Below are positions 21,649-32,889 of a stretch of DNA of 64,000 nt, piece by piece. Where the stretch lies: NCBI GenBank assembly GCA_949126835.1, contig OX421502.1:36949479-37013478 (forward strand). The letters are read 5' to 3'. The notes beneath the pieces were generated by a model. The model had not been told where the DNA came from. It saw only the letters and a list, made by a program, of their open reading frames with translations, and searched no databases. This DNA is from Anisus vortex. Lineage: Eukaryota; Mollusca; Gastropoda; Planorbidae. Position numbers and translations under genes: made by a program. How positions within the stretch are numbered: position 1 is the stretch's first letter; each line of letters begins with the position of its first letter.

Positions 21649-22260
21649 ATGAAAGATTCAGAGAATCAGCTCTGATACTTTAAATGTAAACGGAGACAAC
21701 TCGTGAAATATTAACTTTGTTCATTATTTAATAATAATAATAATAATAATGAAGCTTATATAGCGCATATCCCGCAATCAGTTATATGCGCTTAACAATA
21801 ACATTTACAATTACAATTACAATTAACGATGATAACAATAACAGACAAATGTTTAAAAATGTAAGTGGGCTAGGAGTCAATAATAAACAGGTGAGTCTTG
21901 AGTCCGGTCTTTAAATGTGAATGAATAAGACTATGCATATGATTATTCATCTAATCACTAATCAAACACTAGTTTAAATGCAAGTGTAGATGCAAACCAC
22001 GGATAAATTACCTTCTGTATAGAAGGAGCGTCTGTAAGATATAAGGAAAGATATTTGATTTTGTATTAATTTGCTTAAATATTTTGAAGAGCATTGTACA
22101 TTTTTACCAATGAGGAATTGCTAATGTAAAATGTTTCTACATTGATTATAAATATATATTCATTAAATATATTTATCTATAGTACTTTTGAAAAGAAGTA
22201 TGATATTTAATGTCCATAGGCTAAAGCACATCTTTTTTTTTCTGTGTAAATATGTATTAT
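21420..22260 (+). repeat. T block, copy 2
   Basis: GACTGCTTCCCGTGTCTTAT, CACCTTGCGGCGAC, GATGCAAGCCTGGGG, the long GA microsatellite at 21567-21647, TTCATCTAATCACTAATCAA and TTTTGAAGAGCATTGTACAT match the first T block at 9820-10510. An AATAATAAT run and TATATAGCGCATATCCCGCA (21727-21800) is the same dispersed repeat as at 1497. Confidence 0.6.
21567..21647 (+). repeat. GA dinucleotide microsatellite
   Basis: About 40 pure GA units, inside the T block, replacing a short interrupted GAGA stretch in the other T copy. Confidence 0.95.
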
Positions 22261-22525
22261 CGCGAATAGCTTCATTCGAATTATTCTTTACTAGGTATTT
22301 TACCACTTACATCACTGGAATATTTATGCTAATATTGTACACGTTTACACACCTACATAATGTACAATTATGTACACTGTAGATTATTTGACTACTGTAT
22401 TGAATTTTGATTCCCACTTCCTTCGTGTTTGTTGTTGTTTGATATTTACAACACTGTTGATTATAATAAATGCTAAACATATCTACCTCTGCACAATTAT
22501 AACTACATGTGCCACTATTACCTTC

Positions 22526-22645
22526 CCTTCAGAGCCAGGTAGATTCAGACACACCGTCAAGTCACATGACATAAACTAAGATTCAAACCCTATGACCTCT
22601 CGGAGTGACAAACTGTACGCACTACCGCTAGACCATCTAACACCT
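22526..22645 (-). mobile_element. SINE head fragment, family 2-like
   Basis: On the minus strand it reads TAGATGGTCTAGCGGTAGTG, then GGGTTTGAATCTTAG, then GTGTGTCTGAATCTACCTGG, which parallels the head and first body words of family 2. It is truncated after about 110 bases. Confidence 0.6.
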
Positions 22646-22734
22646 ACAATTTGACAGTATTTTAATTAAGAGCTCGCGCCACTTTCATGAAACAATAACT
22701 TCTTAACATAAACTAAATGATTTGTTTACTGTTT

Positions 22735-23360
22735 CATTTACACCCCTGATATAATATCTACTACAAAATTAAATGTCAGCAAAAGAAATTGAAAAGATTT
22801 GCTAAAAAAGTGAGTAGGTTTCAAGTTGACTAATAGATCATCTTTCGAGCGGAAAGGTTTCTATTTGTGTTTGGCAATACATATACGTGAGGTCGGCTGG
22901 TCGTGTACTTAGTCCACCAGACTGTCAACATGAAGTCTCTATCTAGAGAGAACGTCTGTAAACATCTAGGGCAAAACACAAGGTCCGATGTAAAGTAAAG
23001 TACCCGTCGGACCAAATTGATCCATAGGTCCGGTGATGCAGCGATGACCAGTTTCTGTGGCCATGGCATACTATTTTGATTATGTGGCCGGCACAATGTA
23101 GACCTTAAGTGTCCATTAACTTCGTTTTAGTAAATTACTATTTCTGGTTGGTGGCAAAGAGCAACATTTTAGTAAGTTTAAATGCAAAACAAAAATGTAT
23201 GTAAATCATCAATTGATTTACACGTAAATACTTTCTTTTTAAGAATTGTTTATTTCATTGTTTGAATGAACTTCACAAAACTTAGTTTCTGGCGACAAGC
23301 TAACTGGTAAAATACTAATTGGCCCTCTTCCCGTCATTCTGACGAGCTATGACCTTGTTC
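22735..23360 (+). repeat. S block, copy 5, with an inserted SINE fragment
   Basis: GATATAATATCTACTAC, AATAGATCATCTTTCGAGC, GTGAGGTCGGCTGGTCGTGT and CCAGACTGTCAACATGAAG give the block order. A minus-strand family-2 SINE piece (22991-23098; AAGTACCCGTCGGACC to GTGGCCGGCACAATG) interrupts it, after which TTCACAAAACTTAGTTTCTG resumes. Confidence 0.55.
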
Positions 23361-23369
23361 CTACAACAA

Positions 23370-23960
23370 AGAGGTTAGATTTTTCAAAACAAAACTACAG
23401 AAAAATATTAAAACTAGAAACAAAGAGTTTAAATTTTTGAAAACAAATCTACAGAAAACCTGAATGCTTTTAAAATTTCACGCGCGAGAACCCGCCAAAT
23501 TATCAGAAAACAGAAACGACTTTCATGTTAAAATTATAAAAACAAAAATAACTCAAGCACACCAATAAATAATATTTAGAACATGATACGGGAATAAAAG
23601 GAAATACAAACAAAAACTCCAATGAAACAAATCAAACTAGATGATGGCACTTATGGAGAAACTGCAAAAGATATTTGAAATGAAATTAAAATATTTTTTT
23701 TTCAAAAAATGTATCATCTGAAAATTATACAGACTCTTTTAAAACAGTATAAAGACAAATAGAACAATCAACTATAAATTTTGAAACAAATATATATTTT
23801 ATTACCACAACTCCCCAATAGCAATAAACGAGCTTACGCAATGTATTAAAGAAACCAAGAATACTGCAAAGGGCCCAGATACAATTCATAAAGAGATTAT
23901 AAAACATTTACCAAAGTTAACACTGAAAACTCTGTTAAAAATGTTAACGATCTCTGTCGT
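23370..23960 (+). pseudogene. I/jockey-like LINE fragment reaching RT motif 1
   Basis: TTCACGCGCGAGAACCCGCC and AACGACTTTCATGTTAAAAT parallel the 15.9-16.1 kb fragment. Further on, 23860-23945 encodes NTAKGPDTIHKEIIKHLPKL, equivalent to the xAxGPDxIHxExIKHLP first RT motif of these LINEs. Stops and shifts are frequent and the catalytic RT core is absent. Confidence 0.75.
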
Positions 23961-24099
23961 ACAATCTAAATATTGCCATCATGAAATTATTGAGATTGTT
24001 TGTGTCTGTGTTTTTTTGTCTGCATCTTTCGATCTCCTTCCCCCTCCCGCTCCTTCTGGTTTTGAGCAAATAAGCATGGTCCTACTTATCTGGGCTCAA

Positions 24100-24773
24100 A
24101 CAAATACCTATAAATGGTGTATGCCCCGTCCATTCTCTATAGTCAATATAACGGAGTCTTTTTGACCATTTTCTCATATCAAAGTGAAAACAACGTTGTT
24201 CCAATTCATAGGCCAATATTCTCATTTATTAACAGAGCCTTTGCTGAAAAGGCTGTCCATAAAATGCTATAGTTTTATTTATTTTGCTATTTAAAGAAGT
24301 CACATGTAATTTATTAACTAAATAAAACTTGTATGTAGCTATAGAGGTGTTTTATAGTTTACATTAAGAAATGTATTATCTTTTATTCACCTGTATATGT
24401 GTATATGTTTAAGTAATCAGTTGCATATAAAAGTTTTTTGTATTTTGTTATTTTTTGTTAATTTTGGTAAGTAAAAAACAACAACATTAAAACATTAAAA
24501 CAACAACAAAAGAAATTATTTCCCTTTATTTAACAAATAAAAAAATAATAATGTAACATTAGACATGACACAATTTGGCCTTAAGTAGCAGGAAATGTAT
24601 TTATGTATAGCTATACATTTTGTTGTAATAAATCAAATGAAGTATTATTTCAAAATAAATCTGTATGAATTAAAATAATCTATGAATTTTAAATCATAAA
24701 ATCGGAAGTCGTAATTGTTATTGAATGGCTAGGACATTTGTTTGTTTACACTCTAGACTTCTTATAACAAAGT
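24100..24773 (+). repeat. U block, copy 6
   Basis: TCCATTCTCTATAGTCAATA, CGGAGTCTTTTTGACCATTT, CATAGGCCAATATTCTCATT, AACAGAGCCTTTGCTGAAAA, ACTTGTATGTAGCTATAGAG and TTGTTTACACTCTAGACTTC match copy 1 closely. It breaks at 24773, exactly where the LINE fragment begins. Confidence 0.65.
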
Positions 24774-26760
24774 GTTGAACAGTGTTGGCCCCAGCACTGA
24801 ACCCTGAGGAACTCCAGTCATGACCGGACCAAAGCATGAGCTCTCACCCTCCACGACGACCCATTGAGTGCGGCCGTAAAGGAAGTTTACAATCTATCTT
24901 TTGGACTGACCTCTTATTCCGTAGTAGTCCAGCTTGAGTAGAAGACGTTGGTGAGGGACCTTATCAAAGGCTTTGGAAAAATCAAATTGGATAGTGTCGA
25001 TTTGGCCAGCCTTGTCAACCACCGCTGCCAGATCGTCAACTGTGAGGATGAGCTGGGACTCGCAAGACCTATTTTTGCTGAATCCGTGTTGGGCATCAGT
25101 AATAATGTTGTTCCTATCCAGGTGGCTCGAGATCCCTGATCTGACGATGTGTTCGAGAAGCTTGCAACACACACAAGTCAATGAGATTGGCCTGTAGTTG
25201 GCTGGCTGGCTTGAAGACTGGCTGTACATTGGCGTGTTTTTTTTTTAGATGGTAGGAATTTCGCCAGTGGCCAGTGATTTATTGAAGAGATGGGTCAGTG
25301 AGGGTGCCAATTCTGAGACCAATTCATTGAGGAGACGGCATGGGATATTGTCAGGGCCTGCTGCTTTTTGGGGGTTGAGATTAGACAGTAACTTCTGTTC
25401 ACCATTCTTGGTGATTATTATCTCAGGCATGTCTGGATGGGGGCTGTCGTCCATTCTGGGCAAGTCGCTCAGGTCTTCTCTGGTGAATGCGGCGCAGAAC
25501 CGATTTTTTTAGAATGTCAGCTTTCGCCCTACTGTCGCTGAATGTCAGTCCATTGCTTTTTAGGGGTGCAGTACCCATTGGATCGCTTCGCTTGTTTTTG
25601 ATTAGCCACAATAAGTTGTTGTTTGAATCTTCTTCAACTATCTTGTTAATATAGTTCTGGTTCTGGTAGCTCTGTTGGTTAGATCGTCTGGCTTCTTTCT
25701 TGATGCTTTTGAAGCGCTCCCAGTCTGCATCTTTGTTGGTAGTTTTTGCCATCCGCCAAGCCCGATACTTGCGTCTCGAGATCCTCATAAGTTTATTGTT
25801 TATCCACGGCACGTGGTTCTTGATGGATGTTTTTTTTAGTTGGGACATGTTTGGCCATCATAGAGGTGAAGTGTTCCTGGATACGCCGCCATAGTTCCAC
25901 CACGTGTAGCTCTGGATGACATGTTAAATCGGCACTGAATGCCTCTGTGTATTTCTTGATGGCAACGAAGTCCGCTTTTTTCCAAATGCTGACGTTCCTG
26001 GCCACTAGCTTAACTCTTGTTGCCTTGACCTTGCTATCAGTAAGGACAATATCGTGGTCGCCCAGTGCTGGAATGGTGATACACCTGGTCAGTAGGCCTG
26101 GTCTGTTGGTGAGGAATAGGTCGCGGATGTTGTCGCCTCTGGTGGGATTGTCCTTAACTTGATGTAAGCCTAGATCGTAGATTTTATCAATGAAGGCCTG
26201 GCTTACTACGTGTGGATACTGATGACCGACTACTTTCAGGTCGTTCCAAGCGATGTCTGGGAGGTTGAAGTCACCTCCTTTCCATTTTGTACCATCTGTC
26301 TTTATTGCATCCAGTTGTCATGAGGATCTCTTCCATATGCTTCAAGCTGGTTTCAGATGGGGTGCGGTAAACAGATCCAATAATAAGTGGTTCCGTCTTC
26401 TTTGCTGTCTTGATAAAGACAAGGACAGCTTCTGCGCCAGAGCCAGTATGGAGCTCATGTGAGATGAGTGATCCTATCGTTGCGATCAGTACCCCACCAT
26501 GACCATCATTTCTGTCCTTTCTGATGACGTTATAAGTAGAAGGGAAAAGCTCAGAGCTGTGGATATCTGGATTTAGCCAGGTCTCTGTCCCCATAATAAT
26601 GTCTGGTTTGGTTGTCGATATGAGGCTCAGGAATTCCTCTTTCTTAGGTCGCAGACTCGGAAAGTTGATGACGAGAGTACGGAGAGTTGATGTACATTTT
26701 AATGGTTGAGGTGAAGATACGTAGTCTATGGCGGAGGGGGAGTGTGGAAATCTTTCCAAG
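24774..26760 (-). pseudogene. CR1/jockey-group LINE: endonuclease and partial reverse transcriptase
   Basis: Minus-strand frames read in order. The APE-type endonuclease is at 26271-26760, with DIIMGTETWLNPDI and RNDGHGGVLIA, then SVYRTPS. In shifted frames near 26040-26240 the family words DFNLPDIAWNDL and GDHDIVLTDSKVK follow. The linker (25423-25848) has PWINNKLMRISRRKYRAWR. RT motifs are NPQKAAGPDNIPCRLLNEL (25310-25380), NYRPISLTCVCCKLLE, DFSKAFDKVPHQRLLLKLDY (24920-24980) and GVPQGSVLGPTLFN at 24774-24815. It then stops abruptly just before the YxDD active-site segment. Several frameshifts make it inactive. Loss of the 3' half, with the 5' part kept, is the reverse of normal LINE truncation. 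Confidence 0.88.
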
Positions 26761-26762
26761 AC

Positions 26763-26895
26763 TGGAGTCTACCCAGCTCTGACATTAGTTGGGGTAAAGT
26801 AAATGCGGCTGGGCATTGTGCTGGCCACACAATCCCCTTAGTATGAAGTGGTCACAAAAACTGGTAAACGCTGCCGTATCGTCCCTATATTCAAT
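26763..26895 (+). mobile_element. 5'-truncated SINE, family 2
   Basis: GAGTCTACCCAGCTCTGACA, TTAGTTGGGGTAAAGTAAAT, GGCATTGTGCTGGCCACACA and ACTGGTAAACGCTGC are body words of family 2. The tRNA-like head is missing and the fragment abuts the 5' end of the LINE fragment head to head. Confidence 0.75.
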
Positions 26896-27231
26896 TTGCT
26901 CCGACGAGATATTTTACTTTGACATTACGATGTATCAAGCGGGGCACAGAGAGGGATTCGTCACATATTATGCAATGCACAAAAGCCCAGTGGACAGTGG
27001 ATACTTTGTCCTTAGTCTTTGATCTGAGTCCATTCCTTCCTTTCGTATTGCAGTAATGAAGTAATGTAATCAAATCCAACCACGTAAGTATAACCTTACG
27101 ATGATAAAGCGAATCGACGTTGTTCTAAATTATTGCATCATCTAAAAACTTAACCAACCAATACCGACTACAAGTTACAATAATATGTTTTATCCAACCG
27201 CGGGATGTGCCTTTTTCATTTTTTTTATTAA

Positions 27232-27304
27232 CCCTTCCCGTACCGACCTACTTCTATCTATGCTGCCTTCAGTTCCACTTTATACGCGCCCGGGACTGTA
27301 AGGG
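27232..27304. mobile_element. 73-bp piggyBac-type MITE, copy 2
   Basis: Nearly identical to 19449-19521, with TTAA at 27228-27231 and 27305-27308. The close identity of the two copies compared with the diverged U blocks around them suggests recent mobility. Confidence 0.85.
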
Positions 27305-27584
27305 TTAAAGGGACCCACTATCGAAGGTATACATCAGCCACCTCTGTAAGAAAAGGAAACCCACCTCGCTACGCCAAATAGTTAAAAGAGTCTTTGCCTG
27401 TGTGTCCTCTAGTGTTTATAGTTTTAGTGATTCAACAATTGATGTTACTCTTGTCAGTTGTAAATATTCACCAGTAATGAACCTCTCAACTCTATAGATC
27501 TTCGACATCACTTGTTTAAACACTTGAAATGATACTGTCAAATTACGATAGAATACCGATAGAACATGTTCACATAAATACAGA

Positions 27585-28229
27585 TTATTATTGCCATCGC
27601 GATTATGGTTTACCGTTTACAGAGCCTTGTGGGACAAGGCTGTCCAAATATTAAAGACATGAAATATGTTAATATTACATACAAAGTATTTGTTTTTTAG
27701 GTTAGTAAATAAAACTATTATGTTGTTTTAAAGATGTTTTGTAGTTTTCATATAAATTGTATAATCATTTTTATTCCTGTATTATTTTAATATTTTTAAG
27801 ATAGATTGGACTAAATAAAATAAAACATAACATATACATATTATAGTGTATTTAATTATTTAATTAATTAAGTAAAATATACATTAAATTATTTAACTTA
27901 AAGATTGTTTATTATCTCCCTTGAAATAAAAATCGAAATAAAACCTAATCTTAAATAGGCATAATAAAATTTTGAATTAAGTAGCAGGGAATGTAAAGCT
28001 ATAAATTCTATAAATTTTGTTGTAATAAAGAAAATGAGGTTGGTTCTCTTTTGTTTGTTATAAATTTTTATAATTTTTAGTAGTCTAGACATTTGAGACA
28101 GACAATTGGAAAACAGGATTGTAATGAAATGGAGATGACATTTGTTTATGTTTACATTAAAATTTGTTAGTATTTTAGATTTATTACGCGTGTATCTTTA
28201 ATATTTCGCTACTATGTACCTCACTTGGG

Positions 28230-28274
<45 letters not shown>

Positions 28275-28465
28275 AATGTTTAATTATCTTTTTATATAAT
28301 AAAGGCCAAATTTGCAATGGATTATGCTTAGTAACAAAAAAGCAAGTCCTAGCGCTAGAAATATCTTTTAAAGTTGAATGCAACTATTCTTGGCATTAGT
28401 TTGTTAAATGCATTGTACTTTTTTTATTTTATTTTATAATATTAAACACTAGAACGAATTAAGTG
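27585..28465 (+). repeat. U block, copy 7 (diverged)
   Basis: TTTACAGAGCCTTGTGGGAC, AAGGCTGTCCAAATATTAAA, AGTAAATAAAACTATTATGT, TTATCTCCCTTGAAATAAAA, AGTAGCAGGGAATGTAAAGC, CCTAGCGCTAGAAATATC and a final TATAATATTAAACACTAG follow U order. An AT dinucleotide run (28231-28270) interrupts it. No coding sequence seen. Confidence 0.5.
28231..28270. repeat. AT dinucleotide microsatellite
   Basis: About 20 AT units, self-complementary. Confidence 0.95.
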
Positions 28466-28862
28466 TGAAGATAATTGTTCCGGATTTTCATCGATGTCGA
28501 ATTTCTCCGAATGTCTTCGAACGTGTTATCGATGAAAACCGAGGTTTGACTGAACTAAGTGTTGTTTAAAAGATATATCTAAGGAATCCGTAGCGTTAAA
28601 ACAATGATAGACTCATAGCGCAGGGAAACATATTATTATATATACATACAAGAATCCCTTACTTTACATAATAATAGAGCAATTGATGAGAGAAATTTAG
28701 GCCGATTTACATGTAAGCTATATATGAATTCTCTACGGATCAGTATGATTGATAATTTCATTAAGTATGACAGCTGGCGAGAGAAGTTATTTTTAGAGCA
28801 TTGTTGCTTGGTGAGTCAGGCCTATTTATAGACAATATGTCTATTTCGGAGAAGTACTCAAC

Positions 28863-28965
28863 ATGGGCGGACCCGAAATATAAAAAGAGGTGAGAAATAT
28901 GGCGGAGGGAGGGGGTAAATGACACTATCCAACTTGGAAGGTAAAGCGAATCCGCCCCTCCTCAC
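28863..28965. mobile_element. Possible short MITE with GGGCGGA/TCCGCCC ends
   Basis: ATGGGCGGACCCGAAATA on the left and AAAGCGAATCCGCCCCTC on the right are partial inverted repeats around a GGAGGGAGGGGG core. A target duplication is not evident. Confidence 0.3.
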
Positions 28966-29522
28966 CCCCTCGCTACTCACTCCGTAAATTCCTACACACA
29001 AATACACACACACTAACGCAATCACACTTCTAAACACTGAAAACGAATTATAAAATATAATTTGCCGTTCTGACTTTTTTTTTCTTTGGCTGTCCACAAA
29101 ATACCTGTCCGACTAACTTTAAAATATAAAAATTAGAAATTGTCCCGAGTGAAGGATTGTATTTAGTGAATGGGGGGGGGGGGGGGGGGGTAGAAGCTTT
29201 AAACTTTGACCTATATTCCATCCAATGGCCTTGAAAGCTATCTTTTTTTTTAAATTAAAATTAATTTTTTTTCGACTCCGGATAATATAACGTCTCATTC
29301 TAAATTCTTCTGTTGTCTTGTTTAAAATAGATCAAAAGTTTTTCTTCTTTTGAAAAGAAAATATTTACTAAACAAAACAAAGCTTTTGAAAATATTTTTT
29401 GCTTATAACACGGGCAATGGAAAATACAAGTATTAGCTTTATATGGTAAGTATGGTTCTATTATATCCTTTGATAGCGAATTGTTTCAAGTTGTATATTG
29501 CCTTATAGAAAACATATTCTAA

Positions 29523-29590
29523 CCAAAGACTATAATAAGATGGACCGCTTGCTCTAGTTTTAGAGCTTATAATATGTTGGACTAACTTCT
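29523..29590 (+). mobile_element. Left end of the GCTTGCT/AGCAAGC MITE
   Basis: CCAAAGACTATAATAAGATG followed by GACCGCTTGCT is the family terminal repeat, and AGAGCTTATAATATGTTGG matches the subterminal sequence of 50140-50439. The right end was not found nearby. Confidence 0.7.
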
Positions 29591-29639
29591 TGAAAACAAA
29601 ATGCAATAATATACAATATTTGAAAAACTAAGAAACCTG

Positions 29640-30045
29640 GCATATGACAGGTCAACAAATTCGAAAGGACGAATTTATTCTCTGCAGACGACATACAGGA
29701 CATACAAAACGAACACATGCCTTTCTCTTAAAGCGAGAAACGGCCCCAATGTGTGTTTTCTGTAATGTCATCTTAAGAGTTTCTTATATTTTGTTGGAAT
29801 GTAATACATTTAGTCAAATTCGACGTTGAAACAATTACTGTAGAATTCTTTATGAAATTTTCAGCAAAATCAAACCAAATATATAATAAACCATATTAAA
29901 GACATCCAACTGTACTACAGAATTTACAGATATAAGAACAATAAAATGGATGCAAGAAAAACATGACAACAACGTTAACAAAAAGGCCTTATATAACCTT
30001 CGATGTTGATAGGCCGAAAATATAACAATTCAATTCAATTCAATA
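29640..30045 (+). pseudogene. LINE C-terminal HLxR/CxxC region and 3' tail
   Basis: The plus frame 29644-29829 encodes RKDEFILCRRHTGHTKRTHA, then CVFCNVILRVSYILLECNTF. This is the RxxLxRLRxGHTRxTH...CxxC...xxHILxxCP pattern found C-terminal to RNase H in I-clade LINEs. After a stop, the 3' part ends AACCTTCGATGTTGATAGGC and an AATTC repeat (30027-30044), as at 9095. It is a 5'-truncated copy. Confidence 0.75.
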
Positions 30046-30049
30046 GTCT

Positions 30050-30869
30050 TTGTTATTCTCAATAGTTATTCTCAATATTTTAATACATTTACGTTTGTTA
30101 AATAGACTTCAACTAATGAATTAGTTTTTTTATACATTGCCAGTGTATTATTACTTTAGCGTAATAACAGGCCTATGTATACCATAATAAGTGATGCTTT
30201 ATTATTATATATTATTATCATTTTAATTAATAATTATTCTATAATGGTAGAATGCTTATATCACAATAGTATATTCTATTATTGTAATTATAAGATTTTT
30301 TTTTTATAAAATACAAATCAATTCTTATCAACATCTTTAAATTTCAGATGTTGATCTTATCTCACATGTTACACACAGTCCTTCTATACATACAAGTATT
30401 GCATCCTAAGCTCATCCTTGGTCTGAGTCTAAGTCTTGCATTTGTATTAATGCTTTTTTTATGATGCTAAGTTACTGAAGGGTTTTCCTAATGTAAGCAC
30501 TATTGAACACACAAAAAAAATAGCACGCTTAATTAATGGCTGGTCTAAATAAAATTTTTCCAGGCAACATTTTTACAAGTACCGTGGCAGCAAAAGTCTA
30601 ACCAGCGCTAACTGTCTGTAACCGTTTTTCGCCTCGCCACTGTCTTACAGACTGTCTCTGTATCTAACATATTGCCTGCCGTTGCAACACCTTTGTTCTG
30701 GATGACTCCCCTGTAAAATTTCATGCGTGTACTTTAAAAAAAAATACATAAAATAACTCTCGTCCATTCCAACGCTATTACATCTGTGTGTGAGGGAGTC
30801 AATGTGCTTCGCTGCATCCGTCTTATCTCTGAACTCATACGATGAACTTTGGCCTTTAACAAGGTGAGA
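30050..30869. other. Spacer upstream of the putative gene; LINE-tail trace
   Basis: AT-rich. Near 30400-30495, CATCCTAAGCTCATCCTTGG and GAGTCTAAGTCTTGCATTTG are a decayed minus-strand copy of the CR1-like 3' end. Nothing else is recognised. Confidence 0.45.
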
Positions 30870-31132
30870 CATACGATTTCAGCTGTGAGAGAGAGAGAAC
30901 AAATTTTAAAAGATTCAGTCTAGTCTAGTTTATAGTGGGAATAGTGTTTGAATTACTCCACCGTCGAGTTTTTGTGTGTTAAATCTAGACGTGATTAGAT
31001 CTACACGTGTTTAGAGTGCGATTGCAACGCTGTGGATCAGTTCAGTGTTAATTTTGTGTCAGTTTCCATATTGCGTTGTATCGGTTCGGTGTTGTGTCGT
31101 GACCAGTGAAGAAATCCTATTTCATTCATCAC
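30870..31132 (+). promoter_or_regulatory. Candidate promoter / 5' UTR of a host gene
   Basis: This stretch precedes a candidate first coding exon, is non-repetitive within the window and is richer in CG dinucleotides than its surroundings (e.g. CACCGTCGAG, TGTATCGGTTCGGTG, GTGTCGTGACC). No TATA box or initiator can be assigned securely. The call rests on its position relative to the exon with a GTAAGT donor. Confidence 0.4.
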
Positions 31133-31170
31133 ATGAGTGACAGCACAAATACTTCTGGACCAGATTGGAG
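31133..31170 (+). CDS. Candidate exon 1 (start codon) of an unrecognised gene
   Basis: ATG at 31133 opens MSDSTNTSGPDW and runs to an excellent donor, GGAG|GTAAGTTA, at 31170/31171, leaving the codon in phase 2. The next candidate exon begins with C after a strong acceptor, completing a Ser codon (AGC). The start was chosen because it is the ATG in the frame that stays open through exons 2, 3 and 4; its context is weak (ATCACATGA). The protein is serine/threonine-rich at its start, with no domain recognised. It might instead be a 5' UTR exon of a gene whose start is the better-placed ATG at 32852. Confidence 0.5.
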
Positions 31171-31514
31171 GTAAGTTAAAAAGAAAAACAGATAAAACAA
31201 ACAAGTGCGGAATAACTTTGTATTTACTACTGCTAATTGTGTATGGATTACGTCCCGTGATAACCGCTAGATAGAGTAGATGTTCGATCTTCTTTTCCGC
31301 TTGCGTTGTTTTGGCTTTCAGGGCGATTGTGTGGACAGTACGGCGTTCACGCACACCTACTTTGGTTTTATATTAGAGAGTGTACAAGTGTAACCCTTAG
31401 ACCTACTATACATTAGAAAAAAAAATAGATTTAGTTAGTTTATAAGAATGTCTATACATTCACAAATTTAAACCAGAATAGGGTAGAATCAATGCAGCAG
31501 CATACAATTACAAG

Positions 31515-31690
31515 GATCATTAGAATGGGATATGACTATTAAAGTCATTATAATAGGATATGATAAATAAAGTCAAAATAATAAAATATATGATAAGTAA
31601 TGTCATTAGAATAGGATATAGTAATTAAATATATTAGAATACTAAATGATAATTAAAGTCATCAGAATAAGTTTGATAAGTAGCTCATTA
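31515..31690 (+). repeat. Degenerate tandem repeat of about 33 bp
   Basis: Phrases like TCATTAGAATAGGATATGAT and AATTAAAGTCAT recur five or six times with drift. It lies in the candidate intron 1. Confidence 0.6.
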
Positions 31691-32247
31691 GAAAAGGACT
31701 AAATGCTTAGGGTACTGAAGTTGGGCATGATTCAAGTTTAAAGGCTTTGTGCTCGAGTCGTGTCTCGGTTTGGCTGTATTCCGTAGTTCAAAACACTGAA
31801 GTTGACAACATTTCACAACAAGACCATATAATTTATTAAGAATGTTCTTTTCACACTCTGTTGCCAACTTTGGTTATGTTGCAATTTAAGGCAAGAAATT
31901 GAGAGCGGTCGTAACAGCTGGCACTAGCGACATCTCCATTTTTTTTTGTTTTACCTCGCAACACCCTTCATATTCACACAACTCACGGACACACACATAT
32001 GCATAGGTATAAACACACACACTAGCATACATTTACACACTAGATACACAGGTACTTTATATTATACCACTTTGTAGTGTAATACAGGTATTCCTATATT
32101 GTAGTCCTCATGTATTGTTTGGAATACAAGCCATCTGCAGCTGCTTCCAAAATGTCACATTTATGATACATGGGTAAGCGTTAGTATAAATATTTTATCA
32201 CATTTTTTTGTAGTAATAACACACATTTGTCAATGGATATGATCTTC

Positions 32248-32333
32248 TAGTATGGAGCGACCACCGAAACAGGTGAACACTGCATCACGCGATGATCAAT
32301 AAGGTCCGAAGGGTACTGCACTTTACTTTTACT
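32248..32333 (+). mobile_element. 3' end of a family-2 SINE
   Basis: AGTATGGAGCGACC, AACAGGTGAACACTGC and AAGGTCCGAAGGGTACTGCA are decayed versions of the family-2 terminal words. It is 5' truncated, in candidate intron 1. Confidence 0.6.
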
Positions 32334-32483
32334 AAAAAGGCATGATTAAAACTAGAATTCCGCATTGCTATTACAATTAGAATTCCATAAAAGGGTATAA
32401 AACATAATTTTATAATCATATTGAGCTTAATGTTGTTGTTGTTGTTGTTGTTTTTGTTAACATTATATCCATTATTTTTCCAG

Positions 32484-32648
32484 CTATCTTCGAGAATTAA
32501 ATGCTAAAGAATACAAGAAGACATACAGTGTAAAAAAAACTATCACAGAAGAGATCAAGATAGCAGAAGTTCACTGTTCTCAAAGCTGTCGCCACACTCA
32601 GTCAACCGTGATCCGTAGCCAACACACTCGATCGATGGCACTCTGCGC
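32484..32648 (+). CDS. Candidate exon 2 (165 bp, in frame)
   Basis: The acceptor is TTATTTTTCCAG|C at 32483/32484. The frame inherited from exon 1 stays open for 55 codons in AT-rich DNA, beginning YLRELNAKEYKKTYSVKK and later HCSQSCRHTQSTV. A donor GCGC|GTGAGC at 32648/32649 falls just before the first in-frame stop (TGA 32650). Its length is a multiple of three and both ends are phase 2, so it could be skipped without changing frame. The encoded part is basic with several Cys and His, but no family was recognised. If the donor is not used, the product would end as a peptide of about 68 residues. Confidence 0.5.
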
Positions 32649-32841
32649 GTGAGCACTCCCGTCATCATACAGCCAGCCCCTGAGCTTCATATGTGTGTGT
32701 TTGTCTCTGCCAATGTGTGACCCGAGTCAGCCTCCATAGATCCCCCTCTCCCTGTGTGTGAGTGTCTGCCACTGCCTGGCCCGCCTCCTTGTTGGTTTAT
32801 CCTTTATTCCGGGATTCTAAAGTATTGATTTTTGTCTGCAG

Positions 32842-32889
32842 TACGTCCAAGATGGCGGAGCAGAGAAGGCTAGTTCGAACACATAAAGG
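32842..32889 (+). CDS. Candidate exon 3 with strong alternative start
   Basis: The acceptor TTTTTGTCTGCAG|TACG and donor AAAGG|GTGAGT bracket 48 bases. In the frame entering from exon 2 (or directly from exon 1, which has the same phase) they read TSKMAEQRRLVRTHK. The internal ATG at 32852 sits in a strong start context (CCAAGATGGCG), so translation may begin here as MAEQRRLVRTHK, with the upstream exons as 5' UTR. Candidate intron 2 is only 193 bp. The next exon proposed is 30.7 kb downstream. The gene is not recognised. Confidence 0.6.

Noticed and set aside
24948..25512. Plus-strand frames of 60-90 codons
   Set aside because: They are antisense shadows of the minus-strand LINE endonuclease and RT.
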